A DNA stretch of 64,000 nt from Cryptomeria japonica (GCF_030272615.1 NC_081405.1:26984272-27048271), one strand, 5' to 3'. Shown: positions 10,250 through 22,532, counted from the stretch's first letter. Program-made: numbers and translations. The notes: a model not told the origin generated them from the sequence alone.

Positions 10250-10940
10250 TGTAATGTCCCCACTTTGAAATTCAAATTAATGGTAAATGATAATAATAAA
10301 ATTAAAATTAAAATATAAAAGAATGCAATTAAATATAATTAAATTTTAATTAAGCTAATGAATGGTTAAAGACATCAAATGAAAAGTTGTGATTCCGTCA
10401 AACATGAGATATACAAGGGAGAAGAGAACCTCATTTGAGGCGATAATTTGGGGAATCTGAAGTGCAGATCTTTTATAAATAAGAAGTGCAGATCTGAATG
10501 TGAAAGGTCGTGTTCCTTTCAAAAGGCAGAAATAATGAAGAGTTGTAGTCTTTCAAAGTAGGCTAATGGGGGAAACGGTGTGTCTCTTGGCAAAGGGGCA
10601 TACATGATGAAGAGGTGTGACCTCTCCGTTGCATTGGAGGATATAAAAAGGACATCTTATGGAGATCAATTTGAAGAATAATTTATTATTCTCAAAGGGC
10701 TGCAATGAAGAGTGATGACTCATTTTTTTATGAAGAGGTGTGACTTCCCACAAATGAAGATATAAAGAAGAGATTAATTCAATTGAGAAGTGGGAATTGG
10801 AGGAACCATCCATAAGATCAAAGAAGACAAGAAAGTCAATGGATCAATATCTAATTATCAGAATTAATAAGGGTGAAAATTAGCAGACTTCGATATTTAG
10901 AAGGGCAAGATTCAGGGCGATCCCAAAAGGGGACATTACA
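10250..10940 (+). repeat. 3' LTR of the non-autonomous element
   Basis: It runs from TGTAATGTCCC to GGGACATTACA. Compared with the 5' LTR it lacks about 20 bp downstream of the TATA box and has scattered substitutions. It is followed at once by GACAC, the second copy of the target duplication, and then by gypsy RT sequence. Confidence 0.93.
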
Positions 10941-10945
10941 GACAC

Positions 10946-11545
10946 ATACACCAAGTGTCATCTTTCTTGTGCATCATCACCATTGGACATGAATAAGCAT
11001 TCTAACTATGTCTGATAAGAGTTGCCTCTAGCATCTCTTTGACCATCTTGTTAGTCTCTCTTTTCTGTACATATGGGTGCTTGTAAGGTCTCACTTTGGG
11101 TAGTTGGCTCTTTTGGGAGGCGATTATTTTGGCATGTCTCCAAAAATGACGAGGTGCTTATTAGGAATTGTTTGTAGATTTGACAATGTAGGGATTTTTG
11201 ATTGTTGTGCTTCTAATGAAAACAATTGGGCCACAAACTTGTTTGCACCCTTTTTAAGTATCTTTTGTATTTGGTAAGAGCTTCTTTGTTTGTGGAGACT
11301 TTCCACATAACCCGGCCAATTCAAATGTCCTATCTTTTGAATGGAAATGGATAGACAACTCCTTGAAGTTCATTTCAATCATTCCAAAGGGAGTAAGCCA
11401 CTGGACTCTCAAAATAATGCATGCTCCACCCATGGGAACACCAAACATAGGGGAATGTACTTGATATTCTCCCATGGAAAGTTCGATACTATTGCATTTC
11501 CTCGAATAATTGATTGTACGCCCATCCATGATTATTGTAAATGAT
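10946..11545 (-). pseudogene. Ty3/gypsy protease-RT linker and RT start
   Basis: Minus strand. 11254-11529 reads SIELSMGEYQVHSPMFGVPMGGACIILRVQWL then LTPFGMIEMNFKEL, the typical gypsy stretch after the protease (family: LGDY...MFVLPIGG-DVVLGVQWL-TLG-I--NF). Further on, in broken frames near 10950-11110, come APICTEKR, IIRHS-like remnants and a (K)KDGTWxMCP-like run ending at the insertion point of the LTR element. This is the N-terminal half of the RT whose other half is at 7717-8263. Confidence 0.85.
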
Positions 11546-11857
11546 GTTCAATTTACATTCAATATGTAAGTTATATTCTATTTTATATTATCTTGTTTTA
11601 TGTATTACTGTTTTAAGATATAAATCTGACTATCTTCTTTTGTATGGCAGGTGAGAGGAGCATTTATAAATTTCGATGTCCTTTCTCACAAATACCATTT
11701 GATATATATATATAGCAAATTGGGTACGATCAAGCAATGCCTTGATTGGTCATGATCAATCAAGACATTACTTGATCGTGCCCCTTTGCCAATTATATTA
11801 ATAACAAACGGTGCATATTAACAATCGATGCCAACCAATATATGTTATACCTTAACA

Positions 11858-12061
11858 ACCGATAACTATCGGTGTATGCTTAACCTTAACAGCCCGGCGG
11901 TAATCGGTGCTTCTTTTTCATGCCACCCGATATTAATCGCCGCACATATAACCCGATATCAATTGGTGTTAGTTTATATTAACACACGATACTAATCGGT
12001 GTTTGATTAATTCAATTAATCATTTGTTTACTATTAATTATGTTAACCGATATAAATCGGA
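11858..12061. repeat. ACCGAT...ATCGGT palindrome array
   Basis: Five related palindromes with consensus ACCGATATTAATCGGT lie near 11858-11873, 11926-11939, 11952-11966, 11985-12000 and 12046-12061, with partial ones nearby (AATCGGTGC at 11902). The first has perfect 7-bp arms around AC. The last reads CCGATATAAATCGG. They sit in the presumed U3 of the LTR-like block. Confidence 0.75.
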
Positions 12062-12228
12062 ATGCATTAGCATGATTTAGTAATCAGTGAACATAAATAA
12101 TGTTATAGGATGATTATCGATATTAAGCATTTGATCGAACTGAATAGATTAATTATATGCAAATGAAGAATGGTCATCAAAAAAAGGATTAATTGCTTGA
12201 AGGTTTTCATCATAATTATCGATATGCT

Positions 12229-12273
12229 AAATGATTGAATGAGAGACTTCATTTATCTCTCATTCAATCATTT
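12229..12273. repeat. Hairpin with perfect 18-bp arms
   Basis: The arms AAATGATTGAATGAGAGA (12229-12246) and its exact reverse complement (12256-12273) flank a 9-base loop. It lies near the head of the LTR-like block. Confidence 0.85.
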
Positions 12274-12399
12274 ATCTTACCGAAGCTATCATGCATTAAC
12301 AATTATGACCTAAAATTGTGAAGTTAGACCAATAAAATAGTTTAGACTAGCAACCAACTACCTTGTGAGTGCTTTTTGAGTCTATTAACACTTAACTCT

Positions 12400-13400
12400 T
12401 TTTTGGTAAGAAACTCAATATCTTAGAGTTTGTTGGTGCTAATTCTATAAAGGGTGTGGCGAGAAATAGTTTGTTGGTCATCTCTTGATTCCTCATCGAC
12501 AGCATAAAAAACCTCTAGTAGTTATTCATTCTCATGTAGAGAACTTTACTTTTGAGTCCCATTGACATAAATATAATTTCTTTTTATCTTTTTTCATCAT
12601 CTTCACTAACAGTGTCAATGTAAAAGAACTTTTTGCTCTCATAGTTAAAAAATAATTCTTTTGCCCCTTTTTCTTCAGTTTGTTGAGTTTTCAATCTAGG
12701 GAAAAATTGTGTTGAGGAGCTTCCTCAAATTAAGCTTATGAACCTGGCTTTTGTTGGCCAAAATCCTTTCTTTTGCCTTACCTACCATGATAAAAGAATT
12801 AGATACAAGTAGACTAAACATGTTTACTCTTATGTTTGATGATCTTGTTTGTTGTACTTTGGCTAATTGGCTGACGTAATTGCCTTGTAAAATTTTATAA
12901 AGCAACGTTGAATGTTTTCTTTTTGTTTGAGCACTCAACCATCTATAGCAAGTGAGTTGCTTAGTTTCTAGATATAAGGATACCATTATAACCTTATTTC
13001 CACATAAGATTTGACTGATTTAAAAAATCCCCATATGATTAATAATAAATATAGGTGATTGGACCCTTTCCATTGAGCTTTCGTGTGTCCATGTTTGGTA
13101 ACATGTTGTGAGTTATAGAATGAGTGGTAGCCATAAGTTGAGGTCGTGCAACATTTGTATTAGGATTGGATTGCTGCGGTGATCCACCCTAATAGATTGG
13201 GACATTGGTGATAGGTGGTGTATGGGGCTGCAAAGTTGGTTGTGAGGCTGATAGCTTATTGACAAACTTGCTCAATGGGCAATGACAATTGTTTCAAAAG
13301 TTGGAGAGATTGGGATCAAGTTAACGATCTTCTTTGGCATTTGAGAGGGGCAGATCCCTCATATGATATGATTAAGGATTTTTCTGGGGTATGCTTTTGA
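12400..13400 (-). pseudogene. Ty3/gypsy gag remnant
   Basis: The minus-strand reading at 12696-12986 contains VSLYLETKQLTCYRWLSAQ and later GNYVSQLAKVQQT, matching the capsid pattern of plant gypsy gag (SLYLEGKA--WYRWLS...). Upstream, 13030-13330, gives decayed pieces such as a KLNGKGP-like run (family: FDG--P). Downstream, 12430-12520 holds QTISRHTLYRISTNKL, like the gag-protease linker (EISLHAL-G--). The order is consistent with the minus-strand element ending at 6511. Frames are broken throughout and no zinc knuckle was found. Confidence 0.65.
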
Positions 13401-13934
13401 CCCAAAAGTAGAAGAGGTGGCTATACTAACCTAAAACTCAAAAAAGAAAAAAGAATGAACACAAAGCTCTAGTCCACAGAAAAGGTAAAGATATAACTGG
13501 CTTTATAACCAAAATGCAGTCCAACATTAGAAAGATATAATCACATAGGATTAAATGACCCACAGATCAAATAACCACCTATTATTTTATCCTAGATGCA
13601 TTAAAGAGGACACATGCAATTCAATATGTGGCAAAATATTTTAGAGAAATGACTGTAAACTTGACATCAGAAGAATTCATAGCATAAAGAAAATGTACCC
13701 TGGCTCACAGACCAGCCATGTCATTCCTTATTTATATCTCAAAACTGAATAGCTCACAGACTCTTTTGTTTTTATACTAGGTAAAATTCCAATCTCCTCC
13801 CAGCCAAGAATTATCAAGAACTGAATAAAAACTGAAACCCAGATTACATTGCTTTTTTATGTAACTGATTCTTTCCTATCTTGGGAGTTTAGAATGTTCA
13901 TAAAGATTGATAAATAAAATACAATTGTTTCTCG
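13400..13934. other. No gene recognised
   Basis: AT-rich sequence with no ORF and no family match that I can name. It may include the leader or LTR of the decayed gypsy element to its left. Confidence 0.5.
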
Positions 13935-14450
13935 AGATGAAGATAAAGATAAAGATAAAATTATTAATGTCCAACAAGTGACCACAAAACGGGTCAAAGG
14001 CACTGGAGGTTACAAACGAGGAGGGCTGTCACCAGCAGGGACACCAAACGGTGTCCACAAAGAACGAAACAACAAAAACGGTTGAGGCCAACAGGCCCAC
14101 CCAGCAAACCCTAAAAAGCCAGAGCAATGGAGAAAAATCTCAGGACCGAGGGGTAAGCTGTGGGACGATGCCGCTGGGTAGTCCGAGTCCGACTGGAGGG
14201 GGAGCGAAGTGTGACCACTCTGCGGGGTTTCACCGATCTGGAGTGACTTGGCGACGTATCCATCAGTCTTTTGGTACCACGTGTGGGGTGAAGCCCGGAG
14301 AAGGAGGAGGTAATGAGCTGACAAGACTGAGGGCACGAGGGGCGCTGCAGTGAGTGGTCCTGGAGTCTAAGGGTCTCCTGAAAGTAGAGAGCAAGGCATC
14401 TCTGGTCTGTGAACCTGAAGAAAGTGGATAGAGTTTGAGCATATTTTTAA
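13935..14450 (-). mobile_element. Antisense 3' end of a LINE
   Basis: Read on the minus strand, a GC-richer stretch ends in GTGGTCACTTGTTGGACATT, then AATAATTTTATC and a (TTTATC)n run (plus strand GATAAAGATAAA at 13942-13964). A simple tandem tail after a T/G-rich 3' untranslated region is typical of plant L1-type LINEs. The short ORFs on both strands here (14010-14353) match nothing I know and are probably chance reading through GC-rich UTR. The 5' boundary is a guess. Confidence 0.5.
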
Positions 14451-15804
14451 ACAACTAAATTATAAATATATGGATAAAGACTTTATAATAAAACAATCGA
14501 TCTTCCTCTATATTTGATGAGCATATGACTGTTAGGAGATATCTGAATTGATTTGCCCCTTTTACTGTCGCCATTGTATTCCTGGTTTCTTAGTAAAAGG
14601 GTAACTAGCAAACAAAATCCATGACTTCCCACAATAGGACTATTGCAGTCATCAATCCACCATGTTTGAATAGAGAAAAAAACCCCAACATAGCAGATAG
14701 AATTGTCACAATTATCATACCAATAAAATGCATTTTAGTTCTTAGATAGATAGAGTAAGCTTGAGCTGGTTAAGGGCCTGAATATATATCCATAGACCAG
14801 TTTCCATTTTATTTTTCCAATGGATTGTGGTTTGAGATGTCTCAGTGTATTGCTCTCATCATAATCATTGTGCAAAGTAACCCAACAAGATCCAGTATAA
14901 ATTGTTCTGCTCCAGCCTTTTGATATCCCCAAATTAATTGTTTTCTCAATTGACCAGAAAAATAATGAAATTTTAGTATCTCTCAAGCTGAAAGGAATCT
15001 GGCCCTGAAAATTTGCACATTTTGTGTATTGGAGACATGATCATCCCTGTAAAACGATTTTGTTTGGGCTCAAATGGATATCTAGGTTATAGAACTGCTT
15101 GTTCTTGATTACAATTGAGCGAATGTGTGGTTCTCCTTCAGAATGGTACATGAACAATTTGATCAACCATGACATCTTCTAAGGTGAATGACATGATGAC
15201 TAGTGTGGGAAACGTGTGATGCTTGACGTTTTGTGAAAATCAATAACCTAGTGATGCTTGCCAATTTGATTGTTAGGGAAGAGTTTAAAATTTGGTGAAG
15301 TAAAAAATAGGGCAAATATACTTAAAATCCAAAACATTAAAGGATAGACGCTTAAATAGGAGCTTTCCTAAGATGTAAAGAAATCAGAAGAATTCCAAAA
15401 ATTTATGAAAAACCCTAAACTTCAATAACTAACTCAATATCGATCACAAAAAGCTTAAAGCTGGACTCTAGCTTTCTTGAATAACCTTCAAACTTCAAAA
15501 ATAATTTGCAATGGTTTGTGATATATAAACAGTTGTTCAAAATTAAGGTTTCATCAACACTTTTTTCCAAAGTGTAGTTCTAATACCACCTGCAATTAAA
15601 TTACTTGCACACGAGAAGAATATAATAGGAAACATTGATAATATAATAGCAATTAGTTGGCAATATCTGATAATAATAGGTCACTTTGAGGGGACAAACT
15701 CCAAAAGTTTTCAATAAAAATAAAATTTGCAATATGATTATAATATACTAAGCACTATCTCCTATATATACGCTACTTATGCCATGGAGACCATCTATGC
15801 TGAT
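14451..15804. other. No gene recognised
   Basis: AT-rich sequence with no convincing ORF. It includes TATA-like runs near 15760. No transposon ends could be set apart from the giant LTR head at 15805. Confidence 0.5.
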
Positions 15805-16504
15805 TGTTGTGATGTTTTCACACATCACCCCATTGCAAATGGGGACCCCTACTTTTTTGCTTGTAGCGTAGTTGTTTTAGCTTTAGTCATCTAGCTTGGC
15901 AATAGTTCGAGTCTTTAACCTTTTTATTGTGAGAAGATGCAATGCCTTTGTCATCAGGATGTGATCAATTCGGGCAGTCTAGCAATAGTCGGGTCCCCCT
16001 CTAAATTAGTTTTGAGTCTTCTCGGCTTTTCGACTTTGAGAGTCAAGTGATAGGTGAGTCAAGGTAGTCATTGGATGATGCTTCATAGTGCAACCTCTAG
16101 ATCAGGTCATGTCACGTATCAGTCATAGGTGTGATGAGTAGTCAAGCAAACAAGTGGACATCCTTAGGTTAGAACGTAGAAGCGAGGAACAATCAAGAAG
16201 TGATGATCAATCAACTGAGATGAAGTGCTTGATGAAGATCAATCAAGTTTAAGTGATGATGAAAGGAAAGAATACACCAAATCAACCCTATGAACAAGTC
16301 ACTCTAGACTTGGTTAAATCAATAAGTGACGAGGTTGAAGTGAGATATTTTGGATTCACTAAAATCTATGATCTTGAAGGTCTTGCTGATAATGTCAAAC
16401 GAGAATGGCAATGAGTGAGTTTACTCCTTGAATGCTCTAAGTCTGCAAGCAAAGACATTGAAATGATCAACTTAGATAAGCAATGAAGGGGTCAACTTGA
16501 AGTG

Positions 16505-17490
16505 CAAGTCATAAAGTTTATCCTTGAGTTGCTCAAATCCACGACCTAGAAGACTTTTATCCTTGTGTTGCTCAAATCCAAGACCTAGATGACTTTTATC
16601 CTTGAGTTGCTCAAATTCACGACCTAGTTGATGAGGTGATGATTTTATCCGCGAGTTGCTAGAATCCATGACTTGTGGAGGTCCAATGCTTGAACAACTC
16701 TGAAAGCGACAAAAAGTAGGAGTAATGCTATCCTAATGCCTTGATGAATGATGATGAAGATGTCTTGGAGCGAATTGGATGAAGAGATCTTGATGTTGAA
16801 GGTAAATGACAACAATCAATCCATGGCATGAGAACATCCTTGAGTTGCTAAAATCCATGCCATAAGCATGAAAATGGCAAGGTTGATCCATGAAGTGAAG
16901 AAGAAATGATGAACTAACCCAATCCTTGCTTGGAGAATGAAGATGCAGATCATATTGATGTTGAATTGATAGACTAAGTGTTGGAGTTGGCAAGATTGAA
17001 TAGCGAGTGAGGTCATCCTCCACTTGCCAAAATCCACGACTTGGAGATGGATGTGAGCAAGTTTATCCTTGGGTTGATAAAATCCACGACTTGGTGAAGA
17101 TGTTCCCAACATCATGATGTTTGATGTTTTAGGTGACTAAGTATGATGAAGAGTGAAGCGACCAAAGCAATCCACAACTTGAGGAAGGCAAGTGAAACTA
17201 TCCTTGGGTCTCCAAAATCCTTGACCTACCTAGGTGAGTGGTGCTCAAATCCCCGACCTGCCTTGGTGAGTGATGCTCAAATCCACGACCTTGTTGGGTC
17301 ATTGACTTTGAGGCTGGAAATCAATTGTATCTCTGCCTTAGCTAAATCAGCAACATGGCAATGAGTGCTTGAAGTGATGAAGTGCTAAAGACCACCATCT
17401 TCAGGTTGCAAGAGATCATCCATAACTTGAAGAAATGCACGACCTCTTGGTGAAGTGCAACAATTTGTCCACCACTTGCCAAAATCAACG
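16505..17490 (+). repeat. Degenerate motif array in the giant LTR
   Basis: A motif of about 30-40 bp, TTTATCCTTGAGTTGCTCAA followed by ATCCACGACCTAG, recurs near 16515, 16556, 16596, 16644, 16837, 17013, 17061, 17189, 17226, 17270 and 17466. The first four copies are spaced 40-48 bp and later copies are spread at up to 190 bp. It occupies the same U3 position as the stem-loop arrays of units 1 and 2, although its sequence is unrelated to theirs. Confidence 0.7.
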
Positions 17491-18477
17491 ATCAGACTTC
17501 AAAATGTTAAAAACCTCAGACTTAAAACCCCAATCAGATCTTAGACAATGGAAAACCAGATTTGAAGTGATTAAAATTAGACATCAGAAATCAGAATACT
17601 TAGAGTGGAATATGACATATATTAAGTGTGTTTGATAGCATTCTAGTTTGTTTTGAAGGTGACTGATAAAGGGAGTGAAGGGACAGGCTGCGAGCAACAT
17701 GAAGACAGAAGACGAGCATTCAAGGAGAGCTTCATCAGCAAATACAGGAGTGCAAGGGCAGTGCACAAAATGATTGAGTAATGATGAAGAAGGCCATTTG
17801 CGAAGCTTGAAGAGGTGCGGCTCATCCGGATGTAGGACTCAACAAGATGGTGAAGGGGTCGAGATTCACTGGCATATGAAAGGCAAATCAGCATCAAGAT
17901 ATTGCAATGAAGATGAGGAAATTTTGCAATTATCTTGAAATCCAAGATCCAAGACTAGTACATCATGAAGATACCTAGTGCAAGATGAAAGTTCAGCATA
18001 CAAGAAAGAGAAAGTATGAAAGTGATCAAGACAAGTTAAAAGGATCAAACAAGGTTAGAAGGTTGACTTGAGCAATATGATCATCATCACGGGCTTGGAA
18101 ATGTTGAGTATCAAAATATATTACCTGAATCACAAACTCTTCTTTGCGATGATCTACAAGGTGCAAGCTGAGGTGGTGCTGAGTCACCTCCATTCATCAA
18201 TCAAAGTCAACACCTCCAGATAGATTAAATTGGACTCATTCAAAGGTGGAGCAAGTGACACTTGTCACTTCATCAAATATTGGTTATCTTACCTAACCTC
18301 GATTCATATTGGTTAGAATTCAATGTTGGACATGTGTCCAAAATATGTAATCAAGTCATTGGTGAAGTGTTAAATGTAATGCAAAGTTAGTTATAACTAA
18401 CCCTAATTAGGGTTTTATCTTGTAATCTTGGCCAATGATTTGGATTTAATCCTGGCCATTCATTTGTATTGAGAGCA

Positions 18478-18487
18478 CTATAAAAGG
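18478..18487 (+). promoter_or_regulatory. TATA box of the giant LTR
   Basis: CACTATAAAAGGCTTGCTCTC is a strong plant TATA context, with GGCCAATGA about 45 bp upstream as a CCAAT-like element. It predicts transcription starting near 18510, so U3 would be about 2.7 kb. Confidence 0.65.
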
Positions 18488-19294
18488 CTTGCTCTCCTCA
18501 TTTGTAAAGGTTAATAGTTAGGAGCTCGATAATTAGCAGTTCGAGTAGAGTAGGAGGAGAAGCCAAAAATTGTTGCCTAGCACGTAAATAAACATACCTT
18601 TCATTGAATTTATGGTGAATGGTGGTGTTCCTTTTGCATATTCTATGGTTTCTTGTTATTTCCTCATGTTAGATGAAATTCATTGATTGTGATGGAGTAA
18701 TGTGTGGATGTTGATAATTCCTTGGTTCATACTATTTGTGGTCGGATGATTTTCAATCACGGTGCATGGTTAGCTTGAACATCAAGACATGTTAAGTTCA
18801 ATTGTGGATATGTTTATTCAAGTTGCGCCAGTGTATTGGGTATTTGGATGAATGTTCATGATATGAAAACCTTTCATTTCCCTTGGAAGATTGCATCGGT
18901 TTTGTGTAGTTGTTGACAACATGGCAAAACAAAGCTCGGTTTAAGGAATATGTCCATTCAAGCATGATCCAGTGCTATGATTGATCTTAGGTCTAGATTA
19001 AATTTCACTAAACCCTCAATCCCTTTTGTCTTTTTTTTTTTTCAAATCAAGTGATTTTCCACGTTCCAACCGTATTCAAGCAAGAGTTCAAGTACAAACA
19101 TAAGTCCCCCTTGTGATTCTAGCAATATCATAGCAAACCATTGAGTTATCCACATGCCAAGAACTGACATTCGAAACCTTGGAGTCACCTCGTATGATCA
19201 CATAGTTTAGCATTTGAAAGGTCTTTGTTCAAGAGAGGATAAGATACCATGGTATTTTATTCTGTGTTTGAGGTGCATAAAAAAGATATCAACA

Positions 19295-20955
19295 ATGACT
19301 ACTATCAATCTAAAACTAGAGAAATGATTATATGACTTAATTAAAGGTTATACCAGCCACAGGCTGGCTACACATATCCTAATTTGTACCATAGTTTAAG
19401 TGCATAGCAAGCTCTTTTTTCCCCAAATTAAATGCTGAAGTGTGCTAGGTTCAGACAAATGTCTTGGAGTAGGGGATGGTAACAAGGAGACAATTTTCTG
19501 ATATGGATAGACCCCCCTCCCCATAGCTTAAGGCTATGAAAAATACACAACAATTTACTTTGCAATAGTAATATAACAATCAGAATGCCTAAATAAACAA
19601 CACTATAAATATTCAATAATTCATCTCAATGCATATAAAGAGATTTTTGTGGGCTGTTGAGCAAAATATTTTAACCATCACAATTTAGTGGATTAAAGAT
19701 CATTTGAGATCAAAGATGGTTGCTTACATGTTCTTAATACTGAGTTACTAGGCTCATCTAAGTAGGTCCCAATACCTGGCCCAAGTGAGTCCAGGTCTTG
19801 GTCCAGGATCCCTGAGGGTCTGCCCGAGGAATAGCTACGATGGACCAAGGTATGTTGTATGTGTACTCAGGTTGCTTGGGCAATGCCCTTGGTGAATATT
19901 CTTTTCTGTAAATGTCTGAAGTGTGCCGTGTGTTCTGTGGCACCTCCACAAATTTATTTCTCTTAATGCTAACTGCAGCTGCTATTTCTCTTCTCCTTGA
20001 TTGCCATTTAAAGAGAATAAAGCATGATAGGAGTGTCGGTTCTACTGAAACTGAGATATCAATGGGACAGTAAGAACCCTAGGGAGCAGCACACAGAATA
20101 ACATAATTCATCAGTAAACCACAAATGCCGCATTGACGACTTTGGCCATGCATATCCCCAAACAAAGTCATATTCTAATCTATGGGGTTATCTTGAAGTG
20201 CCAGCATATCTCATTTGCATTTTCTCTCTGTTAACCTTGAGAGGTATTATTCTAAGATTTGATGTAATTGGTTTTAAATTTATGTGGACTTATGATTAAG
20301 TCTCTGTCCACATAAGCATGTGGCTAGTTGTTTTCACATGGTTGACAGTGTCATGAAGCTGAAGGCTAATGGAAACTATAACACAGCATTAGCATGTAGG
20401 GTGTCTTGAACAAAAACTATTTTGCACATGCAATTGTCTATTCAAGGGTCAATATATATTTTTGCAAAATATGGGTGGATATATATATATATATATATCC
20501 AACCATATCAAACCTGGAAGTTTTTAATTTTTTAATTTTTTGCCAACAAGTGAACCTGTACTCAAACAAGAATCATAGCTTAATAGCATTATTTGGAACC
20601 TATAAAAATACAAAAAGGCAATGTATCTACATGAAAATGAATTTGAATGTTAAAAATATTCATACCGAGGGTTTGATATAGCAAGACAAATAACTAAGGG
20701 GCATTGACACTTTTTAGATTAAATATTGTTATATTTATGCTTCTGAGGGGAAATGATTACAATATATCAGTCAACAACATACTAAAACCAATCGATGAGG
20801 CAAATCAGATGGTAGATGTATCTGAAATTTATTATATTAATTGGTTAGAGTGTATTCTTTTGTGAAGGGCACACAATATTATTACGCAAGTAATTGGTAA
20901 ATAACTGAATGAATTAAATGAATGATCGGAAGATCATTTAAAGAGTTACAAAACG
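19295..20955. other. No gene recognised
   Basis: No supported coding sequence. The region contains a short CCAGCCACAGGCTGG palindrome (about 19355) and an AT dinucleotide run (20478-20500). ORFs of up to 91 codons here have no recognisable content. Confidence 0.55.
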
Positions 20956-20959
20956 ATGT

Positions 20960-21370
20960 TTCTAAAAAGAAACAATCGTAAAACAGAAACTAACCCATTT
21001 GCAGCTAATGGGCTTCTTCCCTGGTGGAAGATCAGAGAGGACCTAAGTGTTATTCTTCAAAAGACTATGATGTTCAGCTTCTATAGCCTTTTCCCACTCA
21101 AGAATCCCTTTAGCCTCAGAATATGTTTGAGGCTCAAAAATGCTAAGGATGTTGGCCATGAGAACAAAATTGACTGTATTTTGCTGCTTGCTCTTATTTT
21201 TGGAAGATCTACCCTCAATGAGCTCATCAAGACGAAGATCACTGATGGTCTTAGTCCACCGTTTAGGCTGAAGAGTAGAATAGCCAACATTAGATGCAGG
21301 AGGAATGACTAGATCTAGAGGTGGAACAGGATTTGGAACAAGTGGAAGATTAGCATCAGAGGAAATTTAG
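20960..21370 (-). pseudogene. Ty1/copia reverse transcriptase stub
   Basis: The minus strand reads ILEWEKAIEAEHHSLLKNNT then VLSDLPPGKKPISCKWV, the entry motif of copia RT (family: W--AM--E--SL--N-TW-LV-LP-GKK-I--KWV). It is out of frame with the integrase, so a frameshift lies near 21370. The alignment stops near 20960, so everything after KWV (the catalytic YVDD and RNase H) is missing from this copy. Confidence 0.85.
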
Positions 21371-22530
21371 GTAGTGCATCATCAAATTCAGATTTTACAT
21401 CACCCCTCCCATCAGGTGAACCAAATGGAAGATGAACACCAAAATCAAAAGCCTTAAAAGGCTGATCCTTAGAATTCTACTCAGACGAGGAAAGATGAAA
21501 AGGTCCTCGTTCTTCATTAAAGACAACATCATGACTAAAGATGAGAGGAACAGTGTCTACATCAATCAATCGGTAAGCCTTGTGGTTGTCACTGTACCCT
21601 ATGAACATAAGTTTCTGGCTCTTGGAATCCAACTTGGAGCACTTGGCATCTGGAATCCAAACATATGCTAAAGAGCCAAAAACTTTTAGATGACTGATTC
21701 TAGGTTTGCGATCAGTCCAGGCTTCCTCAGGTGTCTTCCCCTTAACAGCCTGTGTGGGAGACCGATTAAGGAGATAGATTGCAGTGTATATTGCTTCTGC
21801 CCAATATTTCTTAGGGACATTCCTATGTTCCAACATTGAGCTAGCCATTTCAATGATAGTGCGATTGCGACGTTCTACAATGCTGTTCTGCTAAGGAGTG
21901 TACGGTGTGGTTAACTGGAGTTTGATGCCATGAGTATCACAGAAGTTGGAGAAAGCAGTAGAACAAAACTCTCCCTCATTATCTGACCTAAGAGTGACTA
22001 TGGAACAACCAGACTCTTTCTCTACTAAGGCCTTAAACTTCTGAAATATAGTAATTACATATGATTTCTGTCTAAGAAAGTACACCCACATTTTGCGACT
22101 GAAATCATCAACAAAAAGCAAGAAATACTTGGAACTAGTAACAAAAGGTGTATTCATTGGACCACATACATCAACTTGAACCAACTGCAATACCTTTGAG
22201 GCTCGTCGTGAGTCACCATCCTTGAATGGTGTCCTGTGTTGCTTCCCAGCCTAACAAGCTCCACAAACTCGCTGATTCTGAGTCTGGATCTCAGGTAAGC
22301 CAAGAACAAGATTCTCCCTAACAAGCTAAGCAAGGTAGTGAATGTTCAGGTGACCATAGCGCTGGTTGCAGAGATTGCTGATAGATGATGATATAGTTGC
22401 AAAGGCATGCTCAAGAGAATCACTTGTATCCACAAGTTTGTATAGACCATGATCCTCGATGCTAATAGCCACAATAGTGTGAGTCACACAATCAACAATC
22501 GAACACTTGTGTGAACTAAATGTCACATCA
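21371..22530 (-). pseudogene. Ty1/copia integrase, one frame with stops
   Basis: The minus strand keeps one frame through pre-integrase (RYGHLNIHYL), the catalytic core (VDVCGPMNTPF, FVDDFSRKMWVYFL, LRSDNEGEF, then TPYTP*QNSIVERRNRT across a stop near 21890) and the C-terminal GKTPEEAWTDRKPRISHLKV. The D, D, E catalytic positions are visible as D in DVCG, D in RSDN and E in VERRN. Family normally has GPY-P-QNG-AERKN. It is broken by a few in-frame stops only. Confidence 0.9.
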
Positions 22531-22532
22531 AG

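Larger units (their letters stand above)
8264..10940 (+). mobile_element. Non-autonomous LTR retrotransposon (LARD/TRIM-like)
   Basis: A complete element: LTRs 8264-8973 and 10250-10940, a tRNA-Met primer-binding site two bases after the first LTR and a purine-rich tract before the second. The 5-bp target duplication GACAC is at 8259-8263 and 10941-10945. The 1276-bp interior has no gag or pol similarity and contains a 61-bp tandem array. Such elements depend on proteins from an autonomous relative. It is inserted in the opposite orientation into a gypsy RT. The two LTRs differ by scattered substitutions and an indel of roughly 20 bp, so the insertion is not recent but is younger than the host element. 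Confidence 0.93.
11575..12301 (-). mobile_element. LTR-like block (possible solo LTR)
   Basis: On the minus strand it starts TGTTAATGCATGATAGCTTC and ends AACTTACA. It separates the gag/linker from the protease part of the gypsy element, so it looks inserted. The start resembles the copia LTR at 32396 (TGTTAAGATATAGCTTC). It holds a TATA-rich run at 11700-11716, an ACCGAT/ATCGGT palindrome array upstream of that on the minus strand, and an 18-bp-arm hairpin. I found no clean target duplication (CAATA on the left, ATTAT on the right), so the ends are provisional. Confidence 0.5.
15805..19294 (+). mobile_element. Giant LTR, plus strand (possible solo LTR)
   Basis: It begins TGTTGTGATGTTTTCACACA, then CCCCATTGCAAATGGGG, the same head as the minus-strand units at 3158 and 6510. 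It has an internal repeat array (16505-17490), a CCAAT-like element (18431) and a TATA box (18478). The proposed end GATATCAACA mirrors the TGTTG start. The flanks CTGAT and ATGAC do not match, so either the end or the solo status is uncertain. No primer-binding site or coding interior follows. The body sequence differs from units 1 and 2, so this is a related but distinct subfamily. Confidence 0.55.

Noticed and set aside
14010-14353. Overlapping 108- and 100-codon ORFs on opposite strands
   Set aside because: The GC-rich patch makes stops rare. Neither has a known motif, and the segment looks like a LINE 3' end read antisense.
15800-19299. Target duplication proving a solo LTR at 15805-19294
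   Set aside because: The flanking 5-mers CTGAT and ATGAC do not match, and shifting the end did not help. Solo status is left open.
20956-21312. 118-codon plus-strand ORF
   Set aside because: It is the complement of the minus-strand copia RT stub, which has clear family motifs.
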